Positions 16,619-25,857 of a stretch of 45,736 bases of DNA are shown piece after piece; positions within the stretch are counted from its first letter, which is position 1, and every line of letters begins with the position of its first letter. Both the position numbers and the translations under genes were made by a program. The notes under the pieces are model-generated. The model had not been told where the DNA came from and did not search any database. It saw only the letters and a program-made list of their open reading frames with translations. Source of the stretch: Candidatus Woesearchaeota archaeon CG10_big_fil_rev_8_21_14_0_10_44_13 (lineage in GTDB: Archaea > Nanobdellota > Nanobdellia > Woesearchaeales > UBA12501). The stretch lies in assembly GCA_002762985.1 (NCBI GenBank), contig PCXZ01000021.1, positions 1-45,736 on the forward strand, in the 5' to 3' direction.

Positions 16619-18412
16619 TCATTTTATCAGCCTGTCGAAATCCGCATTCATCTCTTTCTGCACATCAGCCAGCAGCTTCTCGTGCTGCTTCGTGAATTTC
16701 GCATCAGCAATCTTGTTCTTTGACCTTATCTGCAGTATGTCCTTGATCCTTGCCCCCTTGTCAAGGGCATTGTTGGCAAGATCCGAGAAATGCATTATGA
16801 TCTTCATCATCAGATAGCTCTTCTTTAGCTCACAGAAGGTATCTACCTCATGGTATGCGTTCTGCTGCAGCATGAATTCCCTGATCATCCTTGCCACTTC
16901 AAGCACGATCTGCTGTTTTTCCGGCAATGCATCAGAGCCTACAAGCTGCACGATCTCCATGAGCTTCTCCTCCTCCTGCAGTATTGTCATCATCTTGTCT
17001 ACAAGAGGCCTCCATTCTGCAGATACGTTCTGCGCGAACCAGGGTTCCAGCACGTCAAGATACAATGAGTATGATATAAGCCAGTTTATCGAAGGGAAAT
17101 GCCTTCTCTGGGCCAGTTTCGCATCCAATGCCCAGAAAGTCTTCGTGACCCTCAATGTTCCCTGTGTTACAGGCTCTGAGAAGTCTCCTCCTGGAGGACT
17201 GACTGCCCCGATGATTGTGACAGAGCCTTCTTTCGCTTCTTTCTCATTATAGGCCTTCCCCAGAGGGATAACCCTTCCTGCCCTCTCATAGAACTCTGCA
17301 AGCCTTGTAGAGAGGTAGGCAGGGTAGCCTTCTTCGCCCGGCATCTCCTCAAGCCTTGACGAGATCTCCCTCATGGCCTCTGCCCATCTTGATGTCGAGT
17401 CTGCCATCAATGAGACACTGTAACCCATGTCCCTGAAATATTCCGCTATAGTGATACCTGTGTAGACAGAAGCTTCTCTTGCTGCCACAGGCATATTCGA
17501 TGTGTTCGCTATAAGCACTGTCCTGTTCATGAGGGGCCTGCCGTTCTTAGGGTCTATTAGATGAGGGAATTCTGTAAGGACTTCTGTCATCTCGTTTCCC
17601 CTCTCGCCGCACCCTATATAGACTACGATGTCAGCATCAGACCATTTTGCTAGCTGCTGCTGGCTTACTGTCTTTCCTGCACCGAAAGGCCCAGGGATTG
17701 CTGCAGTTCCTCCTTTTGCCAATGGGAAAAGGACATCGAATATCCTCTGTCCTGTTATCAATGGCATCTCGGGGGCCAGTTTTTTCTTGTTGGGCCTTGG
17801 TACCCTAACAGGCCATTTCTGCATCATCATGATCTCTTTTTTTCCGTCGATCACGGCAACAGTCTCCTCGACCGTGAATTTTCCTGATTTTATGTCTGTG
17901 ATCTTTCCGCTAATGCTTGGCGGGACCATTATCTTATGGACCATCCCCTGCGTCTCTTCTACCTCTCCGATGACATCTCCTCCTTTCACACTATCGCCTT
18001 TCCTTGCGATTGCCTTGAATTCCCATTTCTTATGGAGATCAAGGCCGTCTGCATAGACTCCTCTTGAGATGAAGTCCCCTACTTTTTTCTGAAGGACCGG
18101 CAATGGCCTCTGGATGCCGTCATAGATGCTCGTGAGCAATCCCGGACCCAGCTCGACTGCGAGGGGCAATCCTGTGTTCGTGACAGGCTCTCCTGGTTTT
18201 ATGCCTGAAGTATCCTCATAGACCTGTATGACACACTTATCGTCTGTGATCTGGATGACCTCGCCCATCAGTTTCTCATTACCGACCCTGACCACATCAT
18301 ACATCCTTGCTTTGAGACCCTTTGCTACTACGACAGGGCCTGCAATCCTGTACAATACTCCCTTGTCTTTGCCCTCTTTGCCTGATTCTGTTTTTTGATT
18401 CTCCTTTGCCAT
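16619..18412 (-). CDS. atpA: A-type ATP synthase catalytic subunit A
   Basis: 597 residues with Walker A GPFGAGKT, the following [26 protein letters not shown] segment, and [26 protein letters not shown], all hallmarks of the catalytic V/A subunit; the additional non-homologous region of V/A subunits lies between about residues 110 and 200. It hydrolyses or makes ATP at the A/B interface. No intein is present, which is worth noting as this gene is an intein site in some archaea. SD GGTGGT precedes the ATG. Length is standard. Confidence 0.97.
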   Translation of the reverse strand: MAKENQKTESGKEGKDKGVLYRIAGPVVVAKGLKARMYDVVRVGNEKLMGEVIQITDDKCVIQVYEDTSGIKPGEPVTNTGLPLAVELGPGLLTSIYDGIQRPLPVLQKKVGDFISRGVYADGLDLHKKWEFKAIARKGDSVKGGDVIGEVEETQGMVHKIMVPPSISGKITDIKSGKFTVEETVAVIDGKKEIMMMQKWPVRVPRPNKKKLAPEMPLITGQRIFDVLFPLAKGGTAAIPGPFGAGKTVSQQQLAKWSDADIVVYIGCGERGNEMTEVLTEFPHLIDPKNGRPLMNRTVLIANTSNMPVAAREASVYTGITIAEYFRDMGYSVSLMADSTSRWAEAMREISSRLEEMPGEEGYPAYLSTRLAEFYERAGRVIPLGKAYNEKEAKEGSVTIIGAVSPPGGDFSEPVTQGTLRVTKTFWALDAKLAQRRHFPSINWLISYSLYLDVLEPWFAQNVSAEWRPLVDKMMTILQEEEKLMEIVQLVGSDALPEKQQIVLEVARMIREFMLQQNAYHEVDTFCELKKSYLMMKIIMHFSDLANNALDKGARIKDILQIRSKNKIADAKFTKQHEKLLADVQKEMNADFDRLIK

Positions 18413-18502
18413 TTTACCACCTTAATCTGTTGTTTTAATGTATGTTTTTGATATCATGTAATGATTATCCATCATCATCCTGCATTGTCTCAATGCAGCT
18501 AA

Positions 18503-18811
18503 TCAGCTCTTCCAAAGGTCCACACCTATTGATTTCAGGATCATCTTCCTCAATGCCTCCTGCGCAGTCGATTCGGCAGACACGATGACTGTGACAGGCC
18601 TTACTGATATCTCAACATCCTCTCTTGTCCTGTCATCAAGGCTTTGGATTGTTTTATCATCGGTTATTATTATCCCTACTTCCGCATCCTGCATCATCTC
18701 CCTGAATATTTTCGCGGCTTCTGCGCCCGATTCCGCATCGAACACTTTCCTTATCCCTGAAATCCTGAACCCGAGCGTGAATTCAGGGATACCTATGACT
18801 GCTAGCTCCAT
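18503..18811 (-). CDS. atpF: A-type ATP synthase subunit F
   Basis: 102 residues. MELAVIGIPEFTLGFRISGIR at the start, EVGIIITDDKTIQSL in the middle, and PVTVIVSA at the end match subunit F, a small Rossmann-like protein that binds the central stalk with D and regulates ATP hydrolysis. It sits in its usual place between C and A in the operon, 16 bp downstream of subunit C and 90 bp upstream of A. Length is standard. Confidence 0.92.
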   Translation of the reverse strand: MELAVIGIPEFTLGFRISGIRKVFDAESGAEAAKIFREMMQDAEVGIIITDDKTIQSLDDRTREDVEISVRPVTVIVSAESTAQEALRKMILKSIGVDLWKS

Positions 18812-18827
18812 CTTCTTGTCCTCTCAC

Positions 18828-19922
18828 TTATCCTCCTATCACAAGCTGGCTCTCGATGAATTCCTCTTTCATGCCGAGCTGCTTCCCTTTGATTATCGTC
18901 TTGAGATTCCTTATCTCGATCTCTTTTGCGAGCATATACCCCAGGATGACCTCTATTGACAATGGGTGCTGGTGCAGAAGCAAGGCTGCCCTGTCAAGCA
19001 GGAACTTGTTCAGCTTCAATTCCATCATGATTATGCTGTCCTTGCTCTTCTCAAGCTCCCTTGATATCTTCCCATACCCTTCTTTTGACAATGATTTTAT
19101 CATCGAACCCAGGTCATCAGCCTCAGAAAGCCTGTTCAGCTCTTGCGGCCCGAGCTTGGCGCCCGGGTAGAAAAGGTATCTTTTTATCTCTCTCTTGTTC
19201 GCCTTCTCTTTCTTCAGCCTGAGCATGACCCTCAGGTTGAGCATGTCTATCTCATTCTCTACGAACTCCCTGAAAAATAGGCCCTGCTTAGGCATCCTTT
19301 TTGCAAATTCAAGCAGGTATGAGTAATAATCATGGTCTATCGCGTTTTCGAGCTCAAACAGGCTCTTTTTTTCCTTGTATGAATGTACAGCCTCCTTCAG
19401 ATTATCAAACCTTATGAAATTAAGCGATCTTACTATCTCTTCGACAGATTCCTTCTTTGAGAGGTCTGTGAAGAAGCTCTCGTCAAGCTTCCCGGTAGGC
19501 ATCACAAGGCTTTTTATGTCCTCTTCTTTCTGTCTGCTGTGCCTTGCCCTGAGTATCGTCTTTATGTTCCAGATGTCCCTTCTCATAGCATATGCATCAA
19601 TCAGCTCTGCAAGGTTCTTATCCTCTGTTATCCTCTTCAGCTTCAGGGAAGTCCTGAGGAGATTCACATTGAGGGCATTCTCTATCAGGCTCACTCCGGA
19701 GTAATCTGACCCTAGCTCGTCTATCTCTTTCTTGTATTCGGTATCCTGCAGGAATTTCGCTATCTCGCTCAATTTCATCTTGAGGAGCTTCGAATACGCA
19801 TCTTTCTTTATGAGCTTGGCCCTCATCGCGCATATCCTTGCGTAGGTATAAGGGTACTCCTTCAGCTTCAGTTTGCCCTGTCTCTTATTTTCTTCTTCAG
19901 GTGATATCTTCCTTTTTGCCAT
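18828..19922 (-). CDS. atpC: A-type ATP synthase subunit C
   Basis: 364 residues from the ATG at 19922. The frame is open further up to 20024, but those 34 residues include two out-of-place cysteines, overlap the end of subunit E and do not resemble the family, so the shorter start is preferred. YPYTYARICAMRAKLIKKDAYSKLLKM at the N-terminus, VNLLRTSLKLKRI, and repeated helical pieces such as DIWNIKTILRAR and EIEIRNLKTIIKGK match the subunit C/d fold, the socket that joins the membrane K ring to the central stalk. Mostly helical and basic, without membrane segments. Confidence 0.92.
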   Translation of the reverse strand: MAKRKISPEEENKRQGKLKLKEYPYTYARICAMRAKLIKKDAYSKLLKMKLSEIAKFLQDTEYKKEIDELGSDYSGVSLIENALNVNLLRTSLKLKRITEDKNLAELIDAYAMRRDIWNIKTILRARHSRQKEEDIKSLVMPTGKLDESFFTDLSKKESVEEIVRSLNFIRFDNLKEAVHSYKEKKSLFELENAIDHDYYSYLLEFAKRMPKQGLFFREFVENEIDMLNLRVMLRLKKEKANKREIKRYLFYPGAKLGPQELNRLSEADDLGSMIKSLSKEGYGKISRELEKSKDSIIMMELKLNKFLLDRAALLLHQHPLSIEVILGYMLAKEIEIRNLKTIIKGKQLGMKEEFIESQLVIGG

Positions 19923-20001
19923 ATTGTTTTCAGCCTTCAAGCCTAATCGAAAAAGCTTATGGTTTCTGACAGCATTTTGACTGCAAAGGCCAATGCCCGG
20001 C

Positions 20002-20556
20002 TCAGTCAAAAAGCATCTTTGCAATCTCCTGCAGGTAAGTCTTCCTTACATTCTGCAGAAGCTCGTCATAGCTAATGTCAACGACAAAGTTGAGGTCAGG
20101 GCTCTCAGCCACTATCCCCCCGATTATGTCGGTCTCCTTGTATTGGACGCCCGAGATCTTCTGGACGATCTTCCTGTCATTCTCGTTCGCATGGACATAC
20201 TTAACCTCTATGTCCTTCTTCGCCTTTGCCAGGAGCTTCTTTATGTTCTCCTCCCTCTTCCTGTCAGGGAGCTCCCGAAGCTCTTTTTCCACCTGTTCAA
20301 AGACGCTGTCTATGATCTCCTTCTTCCTGTCCAGCTTCATCTTCTTGACATCAAACTCTGCTGCAGCCATGACTTTCCTTTCCATGGCCTCAATCAGTTT
20401 TTTCGTGTCCTCATCGGCACCTTTCCTGTAGGCCTCTATCTCTTCCTTTGTCTTTTTCAGTATGCCTTCAGCTTCGTTTTTCGCTTTCTCGACTATCTTC
20501 CCGGCCTCTTCATCGGCCTTGTCCAATATCTCCTTCTTTACCTGTTCAAGTCCCAT
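20002..20556 (-). CDS. atpE: A-type ATP synthase subunit E
   Basis: 184 residues. The N-terminal half is a long charged coiled coil (EILDKADEEAGKIVEKAKNE), and the C-terminal half is the globular E domain with VHANENDRKIVQKI and GGIVAESPDLNFVVDISYDELL, the two most conserved family motifs. With subunit H it forms the peripheral stalks that hold the head against rotation. It lies between K and C as in the canonical archaeal operon. Confidence 0.93.
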   Translation of the reverse strand: MGLEQVKKEILDKADEEAGKIVEKAKNEAEGILKKTKEEIEAYRKGADEDTKKLIEAMERKVMAAAEFDVKKMKLDRKKEIIDSVFEQVEKELRELPDRKREENIKKLLAKAKKDIEVKYVHANENDRKIVQKISGVQYKETDIIGGIVAESPDLNFVVDISYDELLQNVRKTYLQEIAKMLFD

Positions 20557-20642
20557 TTTTTCCTTTCATCTCCTTATCGGCATTGTCTGCCTTATCCTGA
20601 TAATAGCAAGCCTTTGGCAGGCTCAGTCTGTCATGGACAAAC

Positions 20643-20876
20643 TTAAGCCGCGCCTGCTATCCCTATTATCAATATTGCAACAACCAGCCCGAAGATGACG
20701 ATTGTCTCTGGGATGACCGTAAGGATGAGGCCTTTACCGAAAAGCCCTTCCTTCTCTGCCATCGCGCCCACTGCGGCCGCTCCAATCTGTTTCTCTGCTA
20801 TGGCTGTTGCGATTGCTGTCACGCTGATTGCAATTCCTGCGCTCAACGCAATCAATCCTGTTTCTATTCCTGCCAT
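20643..20876 (-). CDS. atpK: A-type ATP synthase subunit K (c-ring proteolipid)
   Basis: 77 residues, two transmembrane helices. Helix 2 carries PETIVIFG, with Glu57 the ion-binding carboxylate. The polar loop between helices is KEGLFGKG. Many copies form the rotor ring that translocates H+ or Na+. Only one carboxylate hairpin is encoded, so each ring subunit carries one ion site, in contrast to the fused multi-hairpin forms of some archaea. I cannot decide ion specificity: the Thr after the Glu is compatible with a Na+ site, but the glutamine expected in helix 1 does not align clearly. Strong SD (GGAGGT) before the ATG. Confidence 0.94.
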   Translation of the reverse strand: MAGIETGLIALSAGIAISVTAIATAIAEKQIGAAAVGAMAEKEGLFGKGLILTVIPETIVIFGLVVAILIIGIAGAA

Positions 20877-20981
20877 TTTTTTACCTCCGTGTTTTATCCG
20901 ATTTTGTTTTGTCCTATCCTTGTTTATTCTTTATATCATCTTAACCTTTTTATCTTTCATCCGCTTTTTTGCTGTTCATCT

Positions 20982-22865
20982 TTACTGTTCATCCCTTGTT
21001 CCGAAAGGAACATATCTCATCCCTCCGCCATGGTAGAATTTCGTGAAAAATTCCACATAATGGAGCCTGAGCGAGTGCAAGAACGGGCTTATAAGGCCGA
21101 GGCCTATGTTTATCACATGGCCGACCACAAGCAATATTGTCCCGCCTATGATCCCTCCGATGCCCGCATGGAATAATTCCCCTGAAAGATCGTTTATGAC
21201 GACTGCAAGTATGACTGAGGCCAATCCTACTGCCATAAGCCTCGCATATGACAGTGTCTGGCTGAATATCGAAGGAAGCTCTACAATCCCCTTTGCGCCT
21301 TCACCCATATATATCATGATGATGGACAATGCAACTATGACAAAACCGACCCATTTTTGCAGAGGCACATAGCCCATATAAGTCAACGCAATGACAGCCA
21401 CTCCTGCCTCAAGGACCATCCAGCTTATCTTCTCGAAGAATGCCGTCCTGAAGCCGTGCGCCCTGAGCTCATTATAGAACCCGACAAGCAGGCCTATGTT
21501 GATATGGACTACGCCGATGGCTATCGCGACATACATCAGCTCGTTCATCTGTTCGTACCTGCTGAGAACGTGCATAAGCTCATATCCGCCGAGCTCTTCA
21601 AAGCCGAAAAATTCCCCGAAGAGGCAGCCGAAGATTATGGCTGAGATGGAGCCGAAGATCATAGCATTAACAAGCCTCCCCATATCACCTTTTATCTTCG
21701 TCCTCAGGTAAAGGAACAGCACCAATGTCACGATGCCATAACCCACATCTCCGAGCATGAAGCCGTAGAACAGCGGGAAAGTCAGGAACATGAGGAATGT
21801 TGGGTCTATCTCCTTGTATTTGGGCAGTGTGTACATATCCATGAAGAATTCGAACGGTTCAATCATCCTTGGATTTTTCAGTTTTATCGGGATATCCTCA
21901 TCCTTTTTGACCTCTTCTGAGAACAGGTGTATCCTCCCTTTTGCGATGTCATCCAGATCATCTGTCACGCTTTTCATCTTTTTTGTCGGAATCCACCCCC
22001 TTATGACGAATGTCTTTTCAGTGGATGCGAATCTCAGCGGCGCTTCTGCCTTCTCAGCCTCTGCTGAAAGGCTCGCTTCTGCATCAATGAGGAAATCCCT
22101 CTCATTTTTTTTCAGGCCGCTTATGGCTGACTCAATGGCTTTCTTTTCCTTTGCCCACCTGCCCATCTCCTCTTTTGCTGCTGACAGGTGTTTCCATGCA
22201 TCGCCTTTCAGCCCTTTGATGCCGCTGACATCGATCTCTGAAAGCCCTCTTCTGGCCAGCACATCTGCAATGTCATTCTTTTTTTCAACATCGAAGAATA
22301 TCGCAATTATGGTTTTTCCTTCGCAATATGCATGATAAATCTCATACTTTGATGTTTTTTTGTTCAGCTCTCTCTTGAGTTCGCCAATGTCCTTCACATT
22401 TTCCATGATGCCTACAATGTATGATAATGTCGAATAATCGGTGAAAGAATCAATATCAACTCCCAGAAGCCTAAGCCTCTCGAACAGGATTCTTTTTTCA
22501 TCAAGCTTGCGCATGTTTTCGTCCGCAGCCTTCATGTTTTCCATGCTCCTGTCAAACTCAGCATGGACCTTCTCGACCCTTCTCCTTATCGAATCGATCT
22601 CTTTCTGGGTCAGATTCCCTTCTGCCGCCTTTTTTTCATTTTTAGCCGGATCAATGCCCATGTTCGTGCATAATGCCCTTATCTTGATGAGGATATCTGA
22701 GATGTCCCCCCCTTGCGCCAAAGGAGAGCCTATATCCAGCTCTTCTGTCTTCTTGTGGTCCACTATATGGTATATCTTGAGAGAATACAGCTTATTTATG
22801 ACCACATCCATCACTGTCTTAGGCCCTATGACCGTAAGCTTTGACATCCTTTCTGGCTTGAACAT
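20982..22865 (-). CDS. atpI: A-type ATP synthase subunit I (stator a subunit)
   Basis: 627 residues. The N-terminal half is cytoplasmic with coiled-coil arms (about 50-330); from the middle, PTFLMFLTFPLFYGFMLGDVGYGIVTLVLFLYLRT opens a membrane domain of about seven to eight helices, with the conserved SYARLMAVGLASVILAVVIN helix that contains the essential arginine, and a HSLRLHYVEFFTKFYHGGG ending typical of V/A a-subunits. It provides the ion half-channels against the K ring. Located between H and K, as usual. Length is normal. Confidence 0.96.
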   Translation of the reverse strand: MFKPERMSKLTVIGPKTVMDVVINKLYSLKIYHIVDHKKTEELDIGSPLAQGGDISDILIKIRALCTNMGIDPAKNEKKAAEGNLTQKEIDSIRRRVEKVHAEFDRSMENMKAADENMRKLDEKRILFERLRLLGVDIDSFTDYSTLSYIVGIMENVKDIGELKRELNKKTSKYEIYHAYCEGKTIIAIFFDVEKKNDIADVLARRGLSEIDVSGIKGLKGDAWKHLSAAKEEMGRWAKEKKAIESAISGLKKNERDFLIDAEASLSAEAEKAEAPLRFASTEKTFVIRGWIPTKKMKSVTDDLDDIAKGRIHLFSEEVKKDEDIPIKLKNPRMIEPFEFFMDMYTLPKYKEIDPTFLMFLTFPLFYGFMLGDVGYGIVTLVLFLYLRTKIKGDMGRLVNAMIFGSISAIIFGCLFGEFFGFEELGGYELMHVLSRYEQMNELMYVAIAIGVVHINIGLLVGFYNELRAHGFRTAFFEKISWMVLEAGVAVIALTYMGYVPLQKWVGFVIVALSIIMIYMGEGAKGIVELPSIFSQTLSYARLMAVGLASVILAVVINDLSGELFHAGIGGIIGGTILLVVGHVINIGLGLISPFLHSLRLHYVEFFTKFYHGGGMRYVPFGTRDEQ

Positions 22866-22934
22866 TTTGATTTTTTACCCTTATTCGCCCCTATCTTATT
22901 ATCCCTGGACCATAATATCTCAATTTATATCAAT

Positions 22935-23255
22935 TCAGCTGTTCAGCTCTTCCTCGAATTTCTTCAGAACGAATGACTGCGCCTTTTTCAGGTTGTTTCC
23001 GGCCTTTGAATTGATCTTATCTGCCTCTATCCTGCCTTTCTCTATGATCTCTCTCTTCTTATTATCGAGCTCTGCAGCCTTTTTCTCAATGGCCCTGTCT
23101 TTGTTTTTTTCGATCTCTTCTTTTTTCTCATTCAGGAGCCTCATCGAATCATGGTTTGCCTTGCTCATTACACCTTCTCTGCTCTTTTCAGCATCCTCAA
23201 TGATCTTTCTTGCTTTCTCTTCGGCATTCTTTATGTCTTTCAGCGCGTTTTCCAT
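22935..23255 (-). CDS. atpH: A-type ATP synthase subunit H
   Basis: 106 residues, almost entirely a charged coiled coil (ENALKDIKNAEEKARKIIEDAEKSREG at the start), which fits AhaH/subunit H, partner of E in the peripheral stalk. It is the first gene of the operon, in the canonical place before I. An SD-like AAAGGTGG lies before the ATG, and the operon promoter with a 19-bp palindrome lies just upstream. Sequence of coiled coils is weakly specific, so the call leans on position. Confidence 0.85.
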   Translation of the reverse strand: MENALKDIKNAEEKARKIIEDAEKSREGVMSKANHDSMRLLNEKKEEIEKNKDRAIEKKAAELDNKKREIIEKGRIEADKINSKAGNNLKKAQSFVLKKFEEELNS

Positions 23256-23294
23256 TTTTACCCACCTTTATTGTCCATATATTTTTTGTGATAT

Positions 23295-23326
23295 CTTATA
23301 AAGTTATACTAAATAGACTATTTAGT
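23295..23326 (-). promoter_or_regulatory. A-ATPase operon promoter with palindromic operator
   Basis: On the minus strand a TATA box CTTTATAAG (23295-23303) lies about 40 bp before atpH. Immediately upstream, 23308-23326 is a perfect 19-bp palindrome, ACTAAATAG-A-CTATTTAGT. It abuts the TFB-recognition side of the TATA box, where archaeal regulators bind. The same 9-mer occurs upstream of the phoU-like gene at 24278. Confidence 0.65.
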
Positions 23327-23395
23327 TTATTAAAAACCCTATTTTTTTGCTGTTTTGTCACCCTACTTCCTGCTTTTTTAGGCCATTCATGCCTT

Positions 23396-24277
23396 TTACT
23401 CAATCTCATTTGTTATGGCCCAATCCATCAGCACTTCGCTTATGCTGCCCATATAATGCTTGACCCTTATCTTATGGTATGATTGGATATCCTTCACTTC
23501 CTCTTCCTTGTTCCTGAACACTTTCCTGACGAATTTTATAACATCATCATAGTTCAGCTTCTTTTTCTGGTCTATTGCAATCTCAATCACGTCCCGGAGC
23601 GAATCCATTAGCTCATGTATACTGTTGAGGAAACCCTTCTCATTTTCGTCTATATTGATCAGATGATCGACCATCCTCTCAAGATCCTTGGCTATTATCG
23701 CGATGTAATACATGTTTATAGTCTTCATATCAGTCTCCCTCTTGAAGGTTATGGAACCTATGACTGATTTCTCTATGAGCAGCCTCGTCTTATCGACCTC
23801 TTCCTCGTATCTCTGTATGAGCTCCTTATTGTAATTCTTTGTCATCACCAACAGCATATTCTTTATCTTATTGACCATTGTCTTCAGTAGCAGGTCCGGA
23901 TCCCCCACTCCCAAAGAGGATTCGCAGCTGATCTTCTTGCCCTCTATCTCCATGAGCTCAACTGAAATCAGCCTTTTCTGGTCAAGAAGCTTCCTCTGGT
24001 CAAGCGGCTTTTCAAGGTTTATCGTGAATGAGTCTATGGGGTTTATGTATGATGCGACAACAATCTTATTTATTATGTCCAGGTTATCTTCATTGATGGA
24101 GATCTCAATTCCCTTATGCTTCTTCTCTATGAGTTTCGGGGTGACTATGAGGCTTCCTCCGCTGCCCTTCGTTATGCTCACCTTTGAAGCAGGACCTACC
24201 TTGTGCTCTTTGCACCACGAAGTGGGCAGATAGAGATAATGCATGTCCCCTGTTCTCTGTATTCTCCTTATATCCAT
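23396..24277 (-). CDS. PhoU-like regulator with N-terminal AbrB-type domain
   Basis: 293 residues. Residues 1-48 (IRRIQRTGDMHYLYLPTSWCKEH, VSITKGSGGSLIVTPK) are a SpoVT/AbrB-type swapped-hairpin DNA-binding domain. The remainder is helical with the repeated PhoU bundle pattern, such as ERMVDHLINIDENEKGF in the second half. Archaeal AbrB-PhoU fusions are annotated as phosphate uptake regulators; no phosphate transporter lies in this window. It is downstream of no ATPase gene but borders the operon promoter, and an ACTAAATAG motif occurs at both. The TATA box lies about 25 bp before the ATG, so the mRNA is probably leaderless. Confidence 0.85.
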   Translation of the reverse strand: MDIRRIQRTGDMHYLYLPTSWCKEHKVGPASKVSITKGSGGSLIVTPKLIEKKHKGIEISINEDNLDIINKIVVASYINPIDSFTINLEKPLDQRKLLDQKRLISVELMEIEGKKISCESSLGVGDPDLLLKTMVNKIKNMLLVMTKNYNKELIQRYEEEVDKTRLLIEKSVIGSITFKRETDMKTINMYYIAIIAKDLERMVDHLINIDENEKGFLNSIHELMDSLRDVIEIAIDQKKKLNYDDVIKFVRKVFRNKEEEVKDIQSYHKIRVKHYMGSISEVLMDWAITNEIE

Positions 24278-24310
24278 ACTAAATAGGTAGTAAATAGCAC
24301 CTATATATAA
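24278..24310 (-). promoter_or_regulatory. Promoter of the phoU-like gene with repeated operator half-sites
   Basis: ACTAAATAG (24278-24286) and AGTAAATAG (24289-24297) form a direct repeat between the TATA box (TTATATATAG on the minus strand, 24301-24310) and the ATG at 24277. A factor bound here would block initiation, so negative autoregulation is the simplest reading. Confidence 0.55.
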
Positions 24311-24400
24311 ATGTTTTCATATTTAGAATATATTTGTTTTAGAAAAAACCTGAGGGGTTTAAATGTCAATTAAAGACAGATAAGACTGATTTTGGGCAGG

Positions 24401-24495
24401 ATATATAAAAATCTATTTGTTCTGCGTAAAATATGCGGACTAAATGCATTTACCTGCAAGTAACCTACGGAAAACATTTCGGTCTGATTGATTAA
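24401..24495 (+). promoter_or_regulatory. TATA box followed by a possible leaderless 20-codon ORF
   Basis: ATATATAAAA (24401-24410) is a good TATA box. The ATG at 24433, at the expected transcription start, opens a 20-codon frame ending with TAA at 24495, 22 bp before the next gene. It may be a leader peptide or chance; there is no SD for either. The region 24311-24400 shows nothing else. Confidence 0.3.
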
Positions 24496-24517
24496 GAACC
24501 TCTTTGCGCATCGATAT

Positions 24518-24670
24518 ATGGATTTCAGGACAACTTACGGGATATTCGTGGATATAAGCATCTTCGTGATAGGCGTGATCATGGGAAGATTGTCAATGGC
24601 CATACAGTATGCTGTAATGTCGGATATTAGCAAGGCGAAGAAAGAGAAGGAATGCAAGGGAGACGAATAA
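24518..24670 (+). CDS. Small single-span membrane protein
   Basis: 50 residues from the ATG at 24518 (a TTG at 24488 is an in-frame alternative). MDFRTTYGIFVDISIFVIGVIMGRL gives one hydrophobic helix, followed by a short basic tail with AKKEKECKGDE. No motif is recognised. It lies 59 bp before a pilin-like gene on the same strand, but that gene seems to have its own TATA box. Coding status is plausible from the hydrophobic plan alone. Confidence 0.45.
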   Translation: MDFRTTYGIFVDISIFVIGVIMGRLSMAIQYAVMSDISKAKKEKECKGDE

Positions 24671-24729
24671 ACCTCCTGACAGGTCTTCTAGAAAAATATT
24701 TAAATAAGATTGCCAAATTAACGCCTAAT

Positions 24730-25242
24730 ATGCTAAAAAGGGGAAGGATAGGCAAGAAGGCGCAGGCAGAGAAGATATTCATGTATGCTGTCGCCCTCAT
24801 AATCGTCGGGATGATACTTCTTTTCGGATATAAGGCCATAGCGAAGCTCACAAAGACGTCTGAATCAGCCACAATGGCCAAATTCAAGAATGAGATAAGG
24901 AACAAGATAGACATAGGCTCTGCTTACGGCAGGATATCGACAGAAGATTTTGAGACTGCAGTCAAGTACAAGTCGATATGCTTCATTGCAGAGAGAGATG
25001 CGAAAAACCTGAACAAGGAATTCATGGGCGATTATCCTCTTGCGGCTGATGTCGCAGAATCTGAGGATAATGCGTTCTTGTATGACGGCCAGACAATAGA
25101 GCCCTTCAAGGTGGACCCTTTCGAAGTTGATGAGAACAGCGCTGATGCTTATGGCCCGGATGCGATATGCATACCTATCGTGAATGGCAGGTTCAGCCTG
25201 AGGCTCGAGGGGCTTGGCGACAGGACATTGATAAGCAGCTGA
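24730..25242 (+). CDS. Pilin-like single-span secreted protein
   Basis: 170 residues from the ATG at 24730; the frame is open from 24652, but the TATA box ATATTTAAAT near 24696 would place transcription start close to 24730, so the short start is chosen. KKAQAEKIFMYAVALIIVGMILLFGY is a charged segment followed at once by a hydrophobic helix, like archaeal type IV pilin-like proteins, though the processing site is not a textbook one. The remaining about 130 residues are a soluble, probably extracellular, acidic domain (DNAFLYDGQTIEPFKVDPFE). I cannot name a family. The large protein at 1-2139 has a similar N-terminal layout. Confidence 0.65.
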   Translation: MLKRGRIGKKAQAEKIFMYAVALIIVGMILLFGYKAIAKLTKTSESATMAKFKNEIRNKIDIGSAYGRISTEDFETAVKYKSICFIAERDAKNLNKEFMGDYPLAADVAESEDNAFLYDGQTIEPFKVDPFEVDENSADAYGPDAICIPIVNGRFSLRLEGLGDRTLISS

Positions 25243-25361
25243 AAACTTGATCTAACCATATCTCACTCTCATCTATTTTATCTTCATCCTGGTTATATAC
25301 ACAAATTATATATACTCTAATCACCCATATATCTTTAGGACAATATTCCGGGGTGGTGATC

Positions 25362-25778
25362 ATGAAAGTCAAGGAGATAATGCATAACATTCTTAGGGTG
25401 CCTCATGACATGACGGTAGCAGAGATAGCCCTGGCAATGAGCAAAAAGCCCACCGGCTCTATACTATTAGAGGATAAAGGTAGCGCAATCGGCATAATCA
25501 CTGAAAGGGACATCTTAAGGAAGGTTGTCGCTGAGAGGAAGAACCCTAATGATATAAAAGGCCATGAGATAGCAAGCTATCCCCTGATAACAATCGATGC
25601 AGACAGCAGCATAGAGGAAGCCGGGGCGAAGATGAGCCAGCATAACATCAGGAGGATCCTGATAACACAGGGCGGCAAGGTCGTCGGCAAGCTCACAGCC
25701 GGTGCAGTCCTTAAGAACATGAAATATATCAAAGTGAACAGCTTGCTGGATTATGAGCGAGGATATGTCAGGGAATGA
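25362..25778 (+). CDS. Tandem CBS-domain protein
   Basis: 138 residues from the ATG at 25362, preceded directly by GGTGATC; a GTG at 25353 is possible. Two CBS modules fill the protein: first KEIMHNILRVPHDMTVAEIALAMSKKPTGSILLEDKGSAIGIITERDILRKV, second EIASYPLITIDADSSIEEAGAKMSQHNIRRILI. CBS pairs bind adenosyl nucleotides (AMP, ATP, SAM) and act as energy or ligand sensors, often in trans. The gene has its own TATA box (about 25304-25315) and stands before the membrane pyrophosphatase. Partner unknown. Confidence 0.9.
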   Translation: MKVKEIMHNILRVPHDMTVAEIALAMSKKPTGSILLEDKGSAIGIITERDILRKVVAERKNPNDIKGHEIASYPLITIDADSSIEEAGAKMSQHNIRRILITQGGKVVGKLTAGAVLKNMKYIKVNSLLDYERGYVRE

Positions 25779-25857
25779 ATGGACATTTCTTATCTTGTAT
25801 GTTTTTACTCTGGATTTTTTGTTTCTAAGTTTTGTTCATCATAACCCTCCCCCACCA

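Noticed and set aside
16619-18412. Possible intein in atpA
   Set aside because: Gene length and motif order are those of an uninterrupted catalytic subunit.
19923-20024. 34-codon extension of subunit C
   Set aside because: It overlaps the end of subunit E and does not resemble the family; the ATG at 19922 starts the conserved part.
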